Shown here piece after piece: positions 9,713 through 21,587 of a stretch of 64,000 nt of DNA. The stretch comes from Siphonodentalium dalli. Taxonomy: Eukaryota; Mollusca; Scaphopoda; Gadilida; Siphonodentaliidae. The notes beneath the pieces are model-generated. The model ran no database searches, was not told the origin of the DNA, and was given only the letters and a program-made list of their open reading frames with translations. The translations under genes and the position numbers were made by a program. The first letter of the stretch is position 1; the number at the start of each line of letters is the position of its first letter. The stretch is from NCBI GenBank assembly GCA_032622095.1, contig CP136061.1, positions 233,924,944 through 233,988,943 of the forward strand, written 5' to 3'.

Positions 9713-12690
9713 CCATGCGGGATCAGCTTAAGATGGGATCATTCAGCGAAATTACACATAAGAGCTAGCACACCCGAGATATGGACACCACATGTGTCAG
9801 TCTTATCAATCTCTTACATGAATATTATAAATTCGTCCAATGCAATTGACTTTATTACAGATGACACTTAATTACTATGTCATTATTTCCTTCATATATT
9901 TTGTCCGATGACTTACATGTATATTATCTTCTTTTAAGTGACACATACAACCAGGTGGTTAGGTAGTGGCCACTCGTGGATGTTTATACCATTCATGATC
10001 GCAGTTCACACTAGACGATAGGAGAGTGCTATAGGTGCATGGGGTCACACACGGACATAATGAAATGAAACTCGGACATATGATTTGAGACGATGGTCAT
10101 CTAAATGTGCCATTGGGATTGTAACATGGCCATTTCGATAAGAAATGATAATTTGTTCACGTACATATGAAGCAATCATTGTATCATATTGAGCCATGCA
10201 GAGACCGAGAAGTCGTGCTACTGGTTCAGTTACCCGAGTTTAGGGACGATGGCATAGTGGCCAATATGATTTTAACTTGCGAATAGCTGGTGGGTTGCTG
10301 CAGAGTCAAACGTATCATCATGTCCAAAGTCAATGTCATAGTGTTAACAAAACGATTCTGCCCACCAGTCGCTTCTAAGATTTAAGATACAATGAAAGTC
10401 AATTTCTATGAAACCATATATATACATACAGATTAATACAGAGGAAGCATCTCAACCATGCATTCAAGAACACAATGTACACTGAGACTGGGGACCAGGC
10501 ATGCCCACATGCTATATATATCAATGCTATATAAAAGCAGCAACAGTACAAATTAGCATTCAGGTATCTCGAGGTTGATATAGATATGGGTGGAACGATA
10601 TCTGATACCACCCCCCCCCCCCCCACACACATCTATATATCGTGATATATATGGGATAACTCGATGTAGCTGCATGCATCTATATATGTTCGCTTGAACT
10701 ATGTATGTATACTACAACCGACACCTTTATATACGAAGATGGCCACCATATATAAGCATCCGATTTATGTAACATCGACTTCTCGTTGACCAACAACTTG
10801 CATATATTTTATTATGTATTGTTAACAAGCATGCACATATAAGAAAATAAAATATGTACACACAAACACGTATCATCCATATATATCTTCTCACAAGACA
10901 TGAGTATATATATAACAGAAAGTAAACGTTTCACTTAACGAATAAAAATCGTAAACAACTTACGGCACGGCATGGCATGATATCTACAGGAGAGGACCTC
11001 AGGACCGGTATAACATCAATCACCAGACATCATCATCAACATTCTTATTATTACATGTACATTATATCTGTTAATCATCTTGTTTAAACATTTGTGTAAA
11101 TATTGTCGGGAGAGGGGCCACCTTAAGTTGTTATAACTTGTCCCCCAATCCCTTGTAAACTGAGTTACAATAAATATGTTTAAACCAAGACATGAGTAAC
11201 TATAGTGGGTTAATACGAGTAACGAAATAGCTCTTTACAATAAGTAGAATTCAGTAGGTCAAGTGAGATATTGGGGTAATCATATTATGATAGTAATGAT
11301 CATTGTCTATTTTATATCTGTCAGGAAAGACATTACGAGGAGACCAGGAAGCAACCCCTTATCCGATATCGAGTGGATGGTTGTCAAAATAACAATGAGG
11401 GGACACCACGTATGTACTATAGTAAAACCTCTTGAGACGTCATCGTCATGCCTTCGTGTGCATGGCTAACCCACAATGTATGACCTACACTGCAATGAGT
11501 GGAAAGCCACACCAGAAAACAGGCGAACGGTTCATAAGAGAACATTATAAGTAAATCTTAATTCTCGATCCGCATGAGGACATGGTCAGAGATCTGTATG
11601 GTATCTCTGACATGGTCCTAAACCACATAGGTTGCCAGCGGCACACGAGGGAAGAGGAGGCGAACCTCGCGCAAGAGGACGGAGGGTAAAACGCCGAGGA
11701 GGCTGGGAGTTGAACGCCACACACGAGACCTAAGAGAGGAAACAACTCACATAAGTCTACACATTTGATGCCGAATCCGATGTAACGTACTTACTGATGT
11801 ATTTACTATTTTTCTGTTTATATTCATGCAATAAAAACTAGACCAAGAGCTGAAAGCAAACACACGAGGGCAACCGCACTCTGAACAGGCGAAGTCTGCT
11901 GATGTAAAACAGTTACACCGGACAAGTATATAGGAGAAAACTTTGCTAGACACATGAACCTTGAATTTGACTACCAATTGGTGCATATCGGACCAGCTTC
12001 ACCTTCGCTAATATAGACGTATAATTCGCTATGTGTCTTGCACACTGAGCCACCCTAGCTCCTCAAGGTTTCGGCACGAAATAATCTCCGTTTGTGCTTT
12101 CTTGAATGCTATTAAAATTTCCCACCGCCTCATTATCTATATGGCCTAACTATTATTCATATCGTATTAGTATTGGTTTACCACATTGCATATTCAACAC
12201 ACCAACTTTGTTGATATAAAGTTATCATCAATTGGACTCAGGCGACCTTTACCTGACCCGGTTATAATACTCCAGGTATCACCGAATCCCCACTTTAGCT
12301 TCTATTGACCCTCACGTGAGGTCAATTTTGAAATTTATTCCGTTCGTTCTTGCCTCGCCAGGTGTCGACATGCTAATTGAAGACATGTTGAGAGCGTAAG
12401 CGATTAGTTCTGATAGCGAATTGTTATGCTGGCCGTAAGCCGATTGTACCTTTGACCACTGGGATATAACCTTCCTTCTAAACAAAGGAAACTTATCGAT
12501 AGCTTTCGTTGTTTCGATGGCCGATGTAATAAATTTCCCAGGGTCTGGTCGAAAATTTTGATAGACCAGTCATTGTTTCTTTGCTACAACATGTTATTAT
12601 ATTGGGAAAGAACATGAAAGAATAGGGGTTCGACACATTAAGTCGTCCATCGATGGCAACGATTGTTAGATTCTCGATAATTCGTGGAGT
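9713..12690. other. Mostly featureless stretch
   Basis: No gene, inverted repeat or recognisable transposon end was found, apart from a C run (about 10610-10625) next to CACACAC, scattered ATATAT runs, and a LINE 3'-UTR-like segment (11090-11182). The somewhat GC-richer 11540-11760 segment has short ORFs on the minus strand but none with a recognisable motif. Confidence 0.45.
11090..11182 (+). repeat. LINE 3'-UTR-like repeat
   Basis: TTAAGTTGTTATAACTTGTC and CCAATC, followed by GTTACAATAAATATGTTT, resemble a LINE 3' UTR with polyadenylation signal. The same core, TAAGTTGTTATAACTTGT, recurs at about 6821-6838, again followed by CCAATC. Only two copies are visible here, so the assignment is tentative. 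Confidence 0.4.
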
Positions 12691-12696
12691 AGGTCG

Positions 12697-13272
12697 TTGT
12701 CACAATGTCAACAGTTAGTCACATCCATGTCCCCAAGTCACGACATTAATGACTTCTTCGATAACTCAATAAAGAAACAAATATTTAATGATAATATTAG
12801 CAGCAAACTTCCCAAAAATAGCAATCGACGTGATCCCCCAAGGAACAAACTTAGAACATACAGAACATTCAAAACTATGACTTTTTGGAAGAATATCTCA
12901 ACGTCATTTCCGTCCCAAAACAGCGTGAATCGCTGACAAAATTAAGCAAAACCTTGGGCATCTAGCGCGGACGAAGAGGACCGAATTTGAGAAACATGCA
13001 ATGAAATCGACAACGAAGAACACTTTCATATTTACTGTACTTCTCTGTCAGACGAGCGCGCCCTATTTTACGAGAACATATCACCCAATTTATTAAACAT
13101 CCACAACGAGAGACTATTTAAACAAATAATGACCAATACAGACTCAAAAACTATTTGGGCTCTGGCACACGTTGTCCACTGTGGAATGAAAAAGAAAAGG
13201 GTTTGGCAACCGAGTGACGAACTCTTAAATCGAGTACAACTAAAAAGAAGACCATGCCAGTCTCAATTCTGA
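12697..13272 (+). pseudogene. LINE ORF2 C-terminal fragment, broken
   Basis: The conceptual translation contains the sequence order typical of the C-terminus of LINE reverse-transcriptase proteins: NKLRTYRTFK near 12850-12880, then SLTKLS, then RGRRGPNLRNMQ (about 12967-13000). After a frame change come CNEIDNEEHFHIYC and the tail ending QLKRRPCQSQF at the stop (13270-13272). The C-x(n)-NEEHF-x(n)-C arrangement is the C-terminal cysteine/histidine knuckle of many non-LTR elements. An in-frame stop (about 12964) and one frameshift (about 12990-13003) separate the pieces, and the polymerase domain itself is absent. It is a 5'-truncated dead copy, as its position before a LINE 3' UTR also indicates. 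The clade (CR1/L2/Jockey-like) cannot be fixed by eye. Confidence 0.7.
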
Positions 13273-13497
13273 ATGGCATATTTGCCAATCATATACATAT
13301 ATTATCACAACTTATGATGGGCATATATATCATATGTATATTACCATATATCATCGTATATACCGCCAATTACCATTGTTGTTACTTCTTAACTTTGTTT
13401 CATGCAATCCGTCCATTTTGTCTTATTATTCTGTGTTGATGTACATTTGATCATATATGGTGTGCCGTACAAATAAACATGATTGACTGATTATATA
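13273..13497 (+). mobile_element. LINE 3' UTR and tail
   Basis: Follows the ORF2 fragment directly and ends GTACAAATAAACATGATTGA with a short TTGA-like tail. It is the sense counterpart of 7676-7905. Related tails appear at 15597-15665 (antisense) and 63900-63945 (sense). Confidence 0.65.
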
Positions 13498-13508
13498 ATT
13501 GCGGATTT

Positions 13509-13720
13509 GTGACCCCGCAAAGGGTAGATCGTCTTGATTCGTATATATATAGCTGCTGGGGCAAGTTGTCGGTTACTTTCCGGGTTCGGTGGTATCTACG
13601 TGCAGTGGAGAGATTTCTGGATGAAATTAACTTTCTGGGAGGTCTTTCCTCCATCTGTAAAACGGACAACGTCATGGTATGGCCTATAATGACTAAACGG
13701 CGATAAACAACATTAAACCG
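13509..13720 (+). repeat. SINE-like repeat, family B
   Basis: GGGTTCGGTGGTATCTACGT, GCAGTGGAG, CTTTCCTCC-CTGTAAAACGGACAACGTCATG matches the order of blocks at about 40260-40360 (GGTCGGCAGTTTCTACGG, GCAGTGGAG, CTTTCTCCCACC, TTGACAACGCCGTGATATG). Short frames in it are not considered genes. Confidence 0.5.
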
Positions 13721-13794
13721 AACCATTGGGGTAATAACGATCTATTATCGTCTTAATCCTTTGATAACGGGAGCTGTGCTGGTACAACACTACA

Positions 13795-14000
13795 TATCAT
13801 GTGCCAGTGCACATACCATAGGGAGCCTCGTATATATAAGGGAATGCACTGGCTTACAAGGTCAAGATACATATTGTTTGGCCAATATATTCTCTTATAT
13901 ATGCGAGGCTCCCTATGGGAGACTTGCATGTGTAAGATTATGCATTGCCACAGGGTTTTCGCAAATTTTTCATGAAGCTCCAGTCATGGAAGTACACTAT
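13795..14000 (-). mobile_element. Diverged TTAA hairpin MITE (family N3), reversed
   Basis: Contains two decayed hairpins (about 13803-13854 and 13880-13952) with the TCTTATATATGCGAGG core. These are followed by CAGGGTTTTCGCAAA and GAAGCTCCAGTCATG, the reverse of the left end seen at 22992 and 60728. The tip of the hairpin has changed on both arms (GGAGC/GCTCC type). TTAA ends are not preserved. Confidence 0.55.
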
Positions 14001-14111
14001 ATATGTTAGTACTTCCGCACAGGCGCTATTGTTTCTCATACAAAACATAAACAAAATCAAATGAGGATAACTTTTCAATACTTTACGGTAATACATTTAC
14101 AAACTATGGTT

Positions 14112-15236
14112 TGATGATGATGGTGACGATGACAATTGCGCTGCTGATGGTGATGGTAATGATGATGATGATGCTAATGGTGATGATGTTGATGGTGGTG
14201 ATGTTCATGTTGAAGTTGTTGATGATGATGATGATGATGATAATGATGATGATGCTTGATGACAATGACGCTGATGATAAGTATTATGCTGATGGTGACG
14301 ATCATGTTGCTGAGGATAATGATGATGATGCTAGTTAGTGGTGATGATGTTTGTTCGACGATGTTCATGTTGATGGTGATGTTGTTGATGATAACGATGT
14401 CTGATGACAATGATTATGATGCTGATGCTGATGATGATGGTGATGATGAGATGCTGAGGATTATGATGATGCTAATGATGATGTTGATGATGGTGATGTT
14501 CGTGTTGATGATGTTCATGATGATGATGCTAATTATAATGATGATGATGCTTGATGACGATGACGATGACAATGACGCTGATGATAATTATGATGATGAT
14601 GGTGGTAATGATGTTTGTTCGACGATGTTCATGTTGATGGTGATGTTGTTGATGATAACGATGTCTGATGACAATGATTATGATTATGATGCTGATGGTG
14701 ATGATGATGGTGCTGATGGTGGTGATGGTGAGATGCTGAGGATTAGATGATGCTAATGATGATGTTGATGATGGTGATGTTCATGTCGATGATGTTCATG
14801 ATGATGATGCTAATGATAATGATGATAATGCTTGATGACGATGACGATGACAATGATGCTGATGATAATTATGATGATGATGGTGGTAATGGTGTTTGTT
14901 CGATGATGTTCATGTTGATGATGAAGTTGTTGATGATAACGATGTCTGATGACAATGATTATGATGGTGATGATGATGGTGCTGATGATGATGGTGGTGA
15001 TGATGATGATGCTGAGGATTATATGATGCTAATGATGATGTTGATGATGGTCATGTTCATGTTGATGATGTTCATGATGATGTTTGATGAGGATGACAAT
15101 GAAGCTGTTGTTGATGATGGTGATGATGTTGTTAATAGTGATTTATGATGCTGCTGTGGCTGTTGATGATTGATTTTTACGATGATGATTGATTTTTATG
15201 ATGATGATGATGATGATGACGACGACGACGATGATG
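14112..15236. repeat. GAT/ATG trinucleotide array with higher-order repeats
   Basis: About 1.1 kb of (GAT)n-like sequence with interspersed variants. A longer segment (GTTTGTTCGA, GATGTTCATGTTGATG, GTTGTTGATGATAACGATGT, CTGATGACAATGATTATGAT) occurs near 14347, 14610 and 14893, so the array has a higher-order period of about 265-285 bp. Open frames across it (poly-D/M/L) are by-products of the triplet repeat and are not called genes. Confidence 0.9.
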
Positions 15237-15318
15237 TTGTTGGCTAACAATTAAGGGCCTTGTACACAATAAACTTTGTCGAGCCTGCGCCACCGAGGGG
15301 CCCTTCTTTGGACGAACC

Positions 15319-16143
15319 CCAGATTATGCCATGAATCTCTACTCTGGTTGACGCCCGTAGAGATCATATTCCACAATGCCGTACAAAACCTGGGAACTTT
15401 TTGATATGTTGACCATTTATGACAGGGAACATTGTATAGGGGAAATATTTCTTCGTCAATACTTGTTCCTTAAATTCCATAATCTCAAAGTCGTGCAATT
15501 TCGAGTTGGGACCATCACCTATAGTGAAGTACATAATTAATAAACAGGTAATAACTAAGAAATATATTCTCCGCGATATTTTTCGACAATATATCAATCA
15601 ATCAATCAATTTATTATACTTTTACACCAAATATGGTCAAGTGTATACATACATAATATAGAAACATAATTTATAACAAAGTAGTGAAAGGACATGTATT
15701 CATAAGTTCATTTGTGGTCTTGACACAATATGTCGCACATAATATTGTAGTTATATATATTTGTATCGAGTTTGGTTTTATTCATCTTTTTGGGAATTTG
15801 CATTCGTCTGGTCGCGTATTCTGTCTAGCAGTTGGTCACCAGGTTGCCATTTTCCCTTTTTGGCAAGTCCGTGGTAGACAAAATGGGCAATTGCTTTTAG
15901 TACGTTCGGTTGTGAGCATGTCATTATTTGTTTAAATTGGGCTGTTGTTGAGTCGTTTCCGGCCGAAGGCCGGGTAGGGTGGTCGGACTGCAGTGTGCAA
16001 GTCCCTTAAATTGGGCTATTCCATCTGACTCTATATATAAGGTTCCCTGTCAAACTTCAACAAGTTCCCAGGTTTTGTACAGGTGTAATATGATCTCTCT
16101 ATGGGCATTAGCCAGAGTAGAGATTCATGGCATGATCTAGAAG
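15319..16143. mobile_element. Long-inverted-repeat element (GATCATGCCATGAATCTC ends), locus 1
   Basis: The left arm (about 15319-15435: ATGCCATGAATCTCTACTCT, ACAAAACCTGGGAACTT, GACAGGGAAC) recurs in reverse complement at about 16030-16143. The interior holds a LINE tail (15597-15665) and unassigned sequence. A related inverted-repeat locus is at 39283-39785, and a minimal palindromic one at 54571-54645. No transposase is seen. Confidence 0.6.
15597..15665 (-). mobile_element. LINE tail nested in the inverted-repeat element
   Basis: (TCAA)n then TTTATTATACTTTTACACCA and ATATGGTCAAGTGTATAC, reverse complement of the end seen at 63900-63945. A very short 5'-truncated insertion. Confidence 0.5.
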
Positions 16144-16756
16144 TATCCGAACCTGTTGCTAAGTTGTAACAGCAGGGCTGTGACCTTGTCGACCCTACCC
16201 GGACTTGAAGGACGTGTCACAGTTCTGTTTCAATTAACAGTTCTATGGATACCATGTCACGATCAAAAACAGAAACTAATAAACTGTTCTAAATGAAGCT
16301 GAATTAATGTGTCAAAAACTTACAAGATGCTTATAAGAAAAGAGTTTGATTAGCTTTAATTCCGACTATTGATAGTGGCCACCTGATAAATTGTGAAAGT
16401 CCTTTGTGCTCTATGACACGCTGGACCTAGGTTAACAACTTTCCATCGTTCTTTTATCGAACTGTCAATTAATTGGATAGAAGTCAAAAAGACTGTTTGC
16501 TTAAATGCGATCTGTCTTCGGAGAGAGATGGATTTGTGAAGACAGTTTTGTTGCCTACTTTATTCGGCTTACAGAAAGTCAGGGATGTCGCGAGTTATTC
16601 ACTCAATCTTTCTCATGATACGACTAAATTGTACAATATTTTCCGACGTGAGAAACAATTTCCAGTGTCCTTCTGACAAGCTATCAGAACCCAATTGTTA
16701 GTTTCGAAAAAAATAGATAAATAATGTTTATTGAGAAATACATACCTTGGCTGATA
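16144..16756. other. No recognisable feature
   Basis: No repeat end or domain recognised. The 67-residue frame at 16473-16676 has no family resemblance I can name. Confidence 0.35.
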
Positions 16757-17110
16757 TTAAAGGGGTGCTGTACACTAAATCCGGCCATTTATGGGACCAT
16801 CTCCTTTTATACTCAACAAAATATATGCAACAAATGAATGAATTTGAGCCATAGATTAGTGCAAAATAACCCCATTTTACTTATGAACGATGTAAAACAA
16901 GATGGTAATTATAATGAAAATGAATTTATGGCTGGAGTCATAAATTCATGTTCATTATAATTACCATGTGGTTTGCATCGTTCATAGAGCACATGAGCAT
17001 ATTTTGCACTAATCTGTGGCTCAAATTCATTCATTTGTTGCATATATTCTGTTGAATATCAAAGGATATGGTCATATAAATGACCGGATTTAAATATGTT
17101 GTAGTTCTTC
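16757..17110. mobile_element. Foldback (palindromic) element
   Basis: The left arm (about 16776-16920: AATCCGGCCATTTATG, TATATGCAACAAATGAATGA, ATTTGAGCCA, TTAGTGCAAAAT) is repeated in reverse complement on the right (about 16940-17094), with the centre near 16933. Arms are roughly 145 bp with few mismatches. No other copy is seen in the window. The ends are not defined well enough to name a superfamily. Confidence 0.7.
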
Positions 17111-17560
17111 GCAGTATATACTTTTATTTATTCGCAAGGGGAGTTCAAACGTAATTATAAACTATGTGAACATTATAGATGCCCAGCCATCAATGGAACC
17201 CAATGCACTCGCGGTGTGTAAATGTGCAAAAATATATAAGTCTGCAAAAACATTACCAACAAGAAGAACATTGAGAAATAGATAAACTTTGTTCTTATAA
17301 TCAATGATTGATAGCTCTCCAATAACGAAAGTTTGTATTTTGAAGCCATTGTTATGTGAACAAAACTGTTACGATGAATTGGCAACAAACATCGCCAATC
17401 GCCTTGTAAGTTGAAAATATTTTTGGTCTAAATATGAATTTCAGAATATTTTTTAATGATTTGACATTTTCCAGAGTTTGGATCACTATCCTTTGGTATC
17501 TTGTTGGACTAATTTGACTTTCATCAGTATAATGTCACTGTATCAGCTATATTACATCAA
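17111..17560. other. No recognisable feature
   Basis: AT-rich, no repeat or gene recognised. Confidence 0.35.
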
Positions 17561-17617
17561 ATGGTTTTGATATGCAAGATCTCTTTTTTTTTAAAGTTAT
17601 TAATAATGCGAATAAGA

Positions 17618-17618
17618 A

Positions 17619-17661
<43 letters not shown>

Positions 17662-17677
17662 TAATCATCATCATCTG

Positions 17678-17734
<57 letters not shown>

Positions 17735-17744
17735 GTCGTCGTCG

Positions 17745-17790
<46 letters not shown>

Positions 17791-17850
17791 TATCATTATC
17801 ATCATCGTCATCATCATCATCATCATTATCATAAACATCATCGTCACCAC
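17618..17850. repeat. CAT/ATC microsatellite
   Basis: About 70 nearly uninterrupted CAT triplets with a few CGT and TAT variants. It is the opposite strand motif of the GAT array at 14.1-15.2 kb. Confidence 0.95.
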
Positions 17851-17902
17851 ATGATCTTTAAAACATGTTTTGCAATGTTTTGAAATATTGTCAGGCGCCG
17901 GC

Positions 17903-17926
17903 GGGGGGGGGGGGGGGGGGGGGGGG
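17903..17926 (+). repeat. Poly-G run
   Basis: 24 consecutive G. Length is likely unreliable in an assembly. Confidence 0.85.
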
Positions 17927-18540
17927 TAAAAGGTGCGATATACAATGTCACCACGGGTGAGTGGGTATACCCAGAGGCCAAAACAAGTATTCTCCTAAAT
18001 CATATACAATTTTTATCCAAATACAATGTTTTAATTTGTGTTAAGCTTAAAACAGCTTGCATGTGTTCTCTGCAGGACCAGAAATGAAGTACTTAAAGTA
18101 GTTTACCCCCCCCCCGATAGGCTGGTGAAATAAACTAAAAACTAATGTTGAAGGGGGTAGGTGACTTTCTGTAAACGGAACAAAATTACATATGTAATCA
18201 TTATCTTTGATGATGATATGTATACACAATATGATGGTTACTTTCTTGTTTTATCTCCCATAATTATCAGTTATTATAAATGCTTGAAACAGGTCACTAT
18301 ATGTGATGCTTGCTATGTTGTTGCTATGAATGAATGGTGTTGGAATGTGATTGTGACCTTGCTCTTCTGAGCTATCAACATGGTTATTTAAGATTTGTGA
18401 AGAATAATGTCAATTATCACAGGTTTATCATATTATAATAAAGACTATAAATTCTGGCATAGACCAGACAAACAATTTCCTGTATAATATCCAATGGCAT
18501 TCAGTATCATTATTTATCATATAATTTGGCCATAAAAGCA
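17927..18540. other. No recognisable feature
   Basis: AT-rich, with a short C run near 18107. No gene or transposon end recognised. Confidence 0.35.
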
Positions 18541-18845
18541 GTTTCATAATTATCGGTAATAGACACGTTTAATATCAGCGCGTGCGATGACGTCACGGCG
18601 TTCTTCAGATAACTTGCGATCGCTGTAGTGTATGATTGTTGTTTTCGATGAATATTTCGCGTTGCTTCGGGTTTATTTGATCATGTGATAAAAGGTATCT
18701 CACACTCGTCCTATTTTATACGTAATTTATCAACCTCGTCCTCTAAATTCTATTTGAGCCTCGGTAAACCTCGGCTCAAATCGAATTTAGCGAACTCGGT
18801 TGATAAATTCCGTATAAAATAGGAACTCATGTGAGATCCTCTATA
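18540..18845 (+). mobile_element. Palindrome-ended repeat family P, copy 1
   Basis: A 3' palindrome of about 146 bp (18696-18841) has arms CTCGTCCTATTTTATACGTA / TATAAAATAGGAACTC and AATTCTATTTGAGCC / GGCTCAAATCGAATT around the tip CTCGGTAAACCTCGG. The 5' part (AATAGACACGT, TAATATC-GCG, GATCATGTGATAAAA) is shared with 32830-33085. A third copy of the palindrome is at 53165-53320. Ends AGATCCTCTATAT in two copies. Confidence 0.65.
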
Positions 18846-19444
18846 TGTCAACAGTGAAAACTTTGTTTTTAATATGCATATATATGCATACATCAGAGAA
18901 TATATATGCAGATCAGTACAACTGTAAAGACAAGTGTGTAATGTTGCAATATACATATAGTACAGACGGACAGTTAACAGTTTCCGCGATTCATACGAAG
19001 TATGAGTTATACATTTGGGATTGCACTGCTTTATGGCGATGGGTGTGGACAAGATCCATTAACTTTCGGTGCTATTGCATTATTATGCCAGGACAAGAGT
19101 GTAGCTTACATATTTATAGAAATATAGTTAGGTTGATCAAAATTGTTAATCACATTAACAGAACACGAAAGAGCAGCCATTTTATTTCATATAGCAGCTA
19201 TTAGAGTTCTTTTAAATATTGTTCAGTGTCTTGTTTGTTTTGTTTTGTTTTTAAATATAAAACAACTGATGCCTGGCCGGGCACAAAGAAGTATTATATA
19301 TAGACTCCTTTGTGGTAATCTGCGTCATTCATGAGTTTAGAAAGAAGTAGTGGCAATGAAACTGAATGAAAGTTTTTTATTAACTGGGCAATGTCGTCCC
19401 ATATGATACAAATATATAATTACATATGTTCTCCCCAGATATGC

Positions 19445-19925
19445 TTAACCCTTTCAGTGCCAGGGGCCGATCTCATCGGCCCTAATTTACGGTCTGTAAA
19501 ATCGGCCCTAAAAAAAAATAAAAAATTACATTATAATTTTTTTTTTTTTTTGGGGTTGAATTTTTTTGGGTATGCTTAAGCATGCTATAGCGAATTTATA
19601 AACAAACTGGATAAAACCTTAGGGGCATGTTATAACTCAAAACTATCACCAAGTATTCATAGTAATAATTTTGATGCCCATGAAAAACGTAAGATTCCCT
19701 GGTACTAAACCTACAAAATAAGTCTGTTAAAGAATATAAGAAAAAATTATTAAAATTGTAAACAAAAATAAAAAAAATAATAACAAATGATGAAAAATTG
19801 TTAGGCCAATGCATTCTCTTATATATGCGAGGCGAACTATGTTCGACTCGCATATATAAGAGAATGCATTGGCACAGGGCATATGGGTTGATACAAAAAA
19901 TCAGACCTGGCACTGAAAGGGTTAA
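19445..19925 (+). mobile_element. TTAA hairpin MITE with CCCTTTCAGTGCCAGG ends (family N4)
   Basis: Perfect termini TTAACCCTTTCAGTGCCAGG at 19445 and its reverse complement ending at 19925, i.e. a TTAA-duplicating, piggyBac-like element. It carries one copy of the shared hairpin (19805-19873). There the tip reads GCGAAC-TAT-GTTCGA instead of GCGACC-TAT-GGTCGA: both arms changed together. The rest of the interior differs from family N1. Confidence 0.8.
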
Positions 19926-21082
19926 TGATGCACGCCGAGTTAGAGCACTAATTGTGTGTTTGTATGGCCTTGTTAAATTAGTAAGACCAGACTGGGCCAA
20001 ATCGAGAAATCCACTCACTGCAGTGATTCAATTTGCAATTCTTATCAGTTCTTTGTTTAGAATTAATCAGGAAGTAACTATAATTGCGGTTAATAGAACA
20101 AACCTGGTTGGAATAGGCGGCGGACGCTTAAATGGGCCGAATTTGGAGATGGATAAGGTGGGTGTAAAAATGTTGATGGACAATAAATTAAAAATTACAC
20201 GGAAGATTGGGTGGAACCCAAAATTCTGCAAAAAAATAAATAAATAAACCTTGTGTGTGCACTTTTTTATCCCCCCCCCCTGCGGCGCCGGAAGAGTAAA
20301 AAATCTCATACGAAGAGCATTTATACTTTCGTTACCAACTAGTGGCTTATGTTGAACAGCGTTTTAATATTTGCTGTTACACCTATTTTACGTTGTAATA
20401 TTTACACACCCCGTCTGTGTTACACTAAATCATGTTCGGTGATTGGTCAACTGCAAATTAAGTCACCGTTTCATACCCAACTATATATATACAGACCGTA
20501 ACACGGCGTCACAAATTGTCGATAAAATCTGACCTATTCACAGTTATTTATATCGATCACAATATCGATACTAAGTTCTTGTGAATCTTATGTTGTGCTG
20601 ACTTAATTTGCTGCGTGGGCTAGACTCAAATTATCGACAGATTTTGTGAAAATAAATATGAATACACTCAGTTTTTCATGGGGATAAATCATCAAAAAGC
20701 TATATGAATATAAGAAATGACATGTAGTGGTGTGTGTTATTAGGGTGTATAGGGCGCTGATTACGTGAGGACCAGTTCGCGGTGTATTATACAATGTGCA
20801 CCAACTGCAACAGTGTCACCCAATAATACACACCCACTCATTTCTCAATTAAACTGCATTGCGTGTGTCAGTGCGATGCTGATTGAAAGTTATCATTTCC
20901 GGTGTGCGGAAAATTGCTCAATGAGATCAACAAAGGGAATTATTGTCTTTATATAGGATGGTGCACGCAGATATTAAGTGGGTATATCTACTGTATTACT
21001 TGTTATGAAATTTTGCGTGAGCGTTATGACGTCAACGTGAACCCACATGGGAATATCGACTTCCATCTTAAACTCTCTCTCT
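19926..21082. other. No recognisable feature
   Basis: No gene, repeat end or domain recognised. Short frames overlap on both strands. A C run is near 20271. Confidence 0.35.
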
Positions 21083-21343
21083 AGACTGAAGAGTCATTGG
21101 TGAGTAGTTATCCCATAGGAACTGTTCAGATAATAAGTTCAACAAACGACCATATATAGGTCGTTTTTGTTGGTCGTATTATCTAAACATTTAATTCCCT
21201 CCTTAAATATTGCTCCTTCTGCACTTTTATTTATCTGTCGTCTGCTTTTATCATATTAAAATCCCTCCAAATGAATAATAGACCATTCCAATGTGTACTT
21301 TTATAACTGAGTGGGATAATCCATTTAGTATAGAAAGGGTTAA
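21083..21343 (+). mobile_element. TTAA MITE family N2, left end decayed
   Basis: Right end CATTTAGTATAGAAAGGGTTAA is intact (TTAA 21340-21343). The internal blocks GATAATAAGTTCAACAA, AATAGACCATTCCAATG and the left-end relic ACTGAAGAGTCATT match 26099-26353 and 36053-36302. Confidence 0.6.
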
Positions 21344-21587
21344 CTACCGGGGTTCTATAAACCAGGCTCTAGGCGCCACAGAAATTACTACAGCCTGGTT
21401 CCGCACTACAAAAAGAAACGCGCCTTGTATTAATATAAACGTAATCAATGAGACATCTTGCAACGATTAACCTGGGCGATGATAAAACACACAACGACAA
21501 ACATTAGGGTCAATGGGACTGTTTAACAACACTCCTATCATTGCACAACCAGCGCTATATAAAACATAACTAAATGTATATGATAAT

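Noticed and set aside
14256-15148. Long open frames rich in D, M and L across the GAT array
   Set aside because: They arise from the triplet repeat and have no flanking coding sequence.
19798-20247. 149-codon plus-strand frame
   Set aside because: It starts inside the shared hairpin (the MLGQCILLYMRGE-type start recurs at every hairpin) and runs into unique sequence without a recognisable domain.
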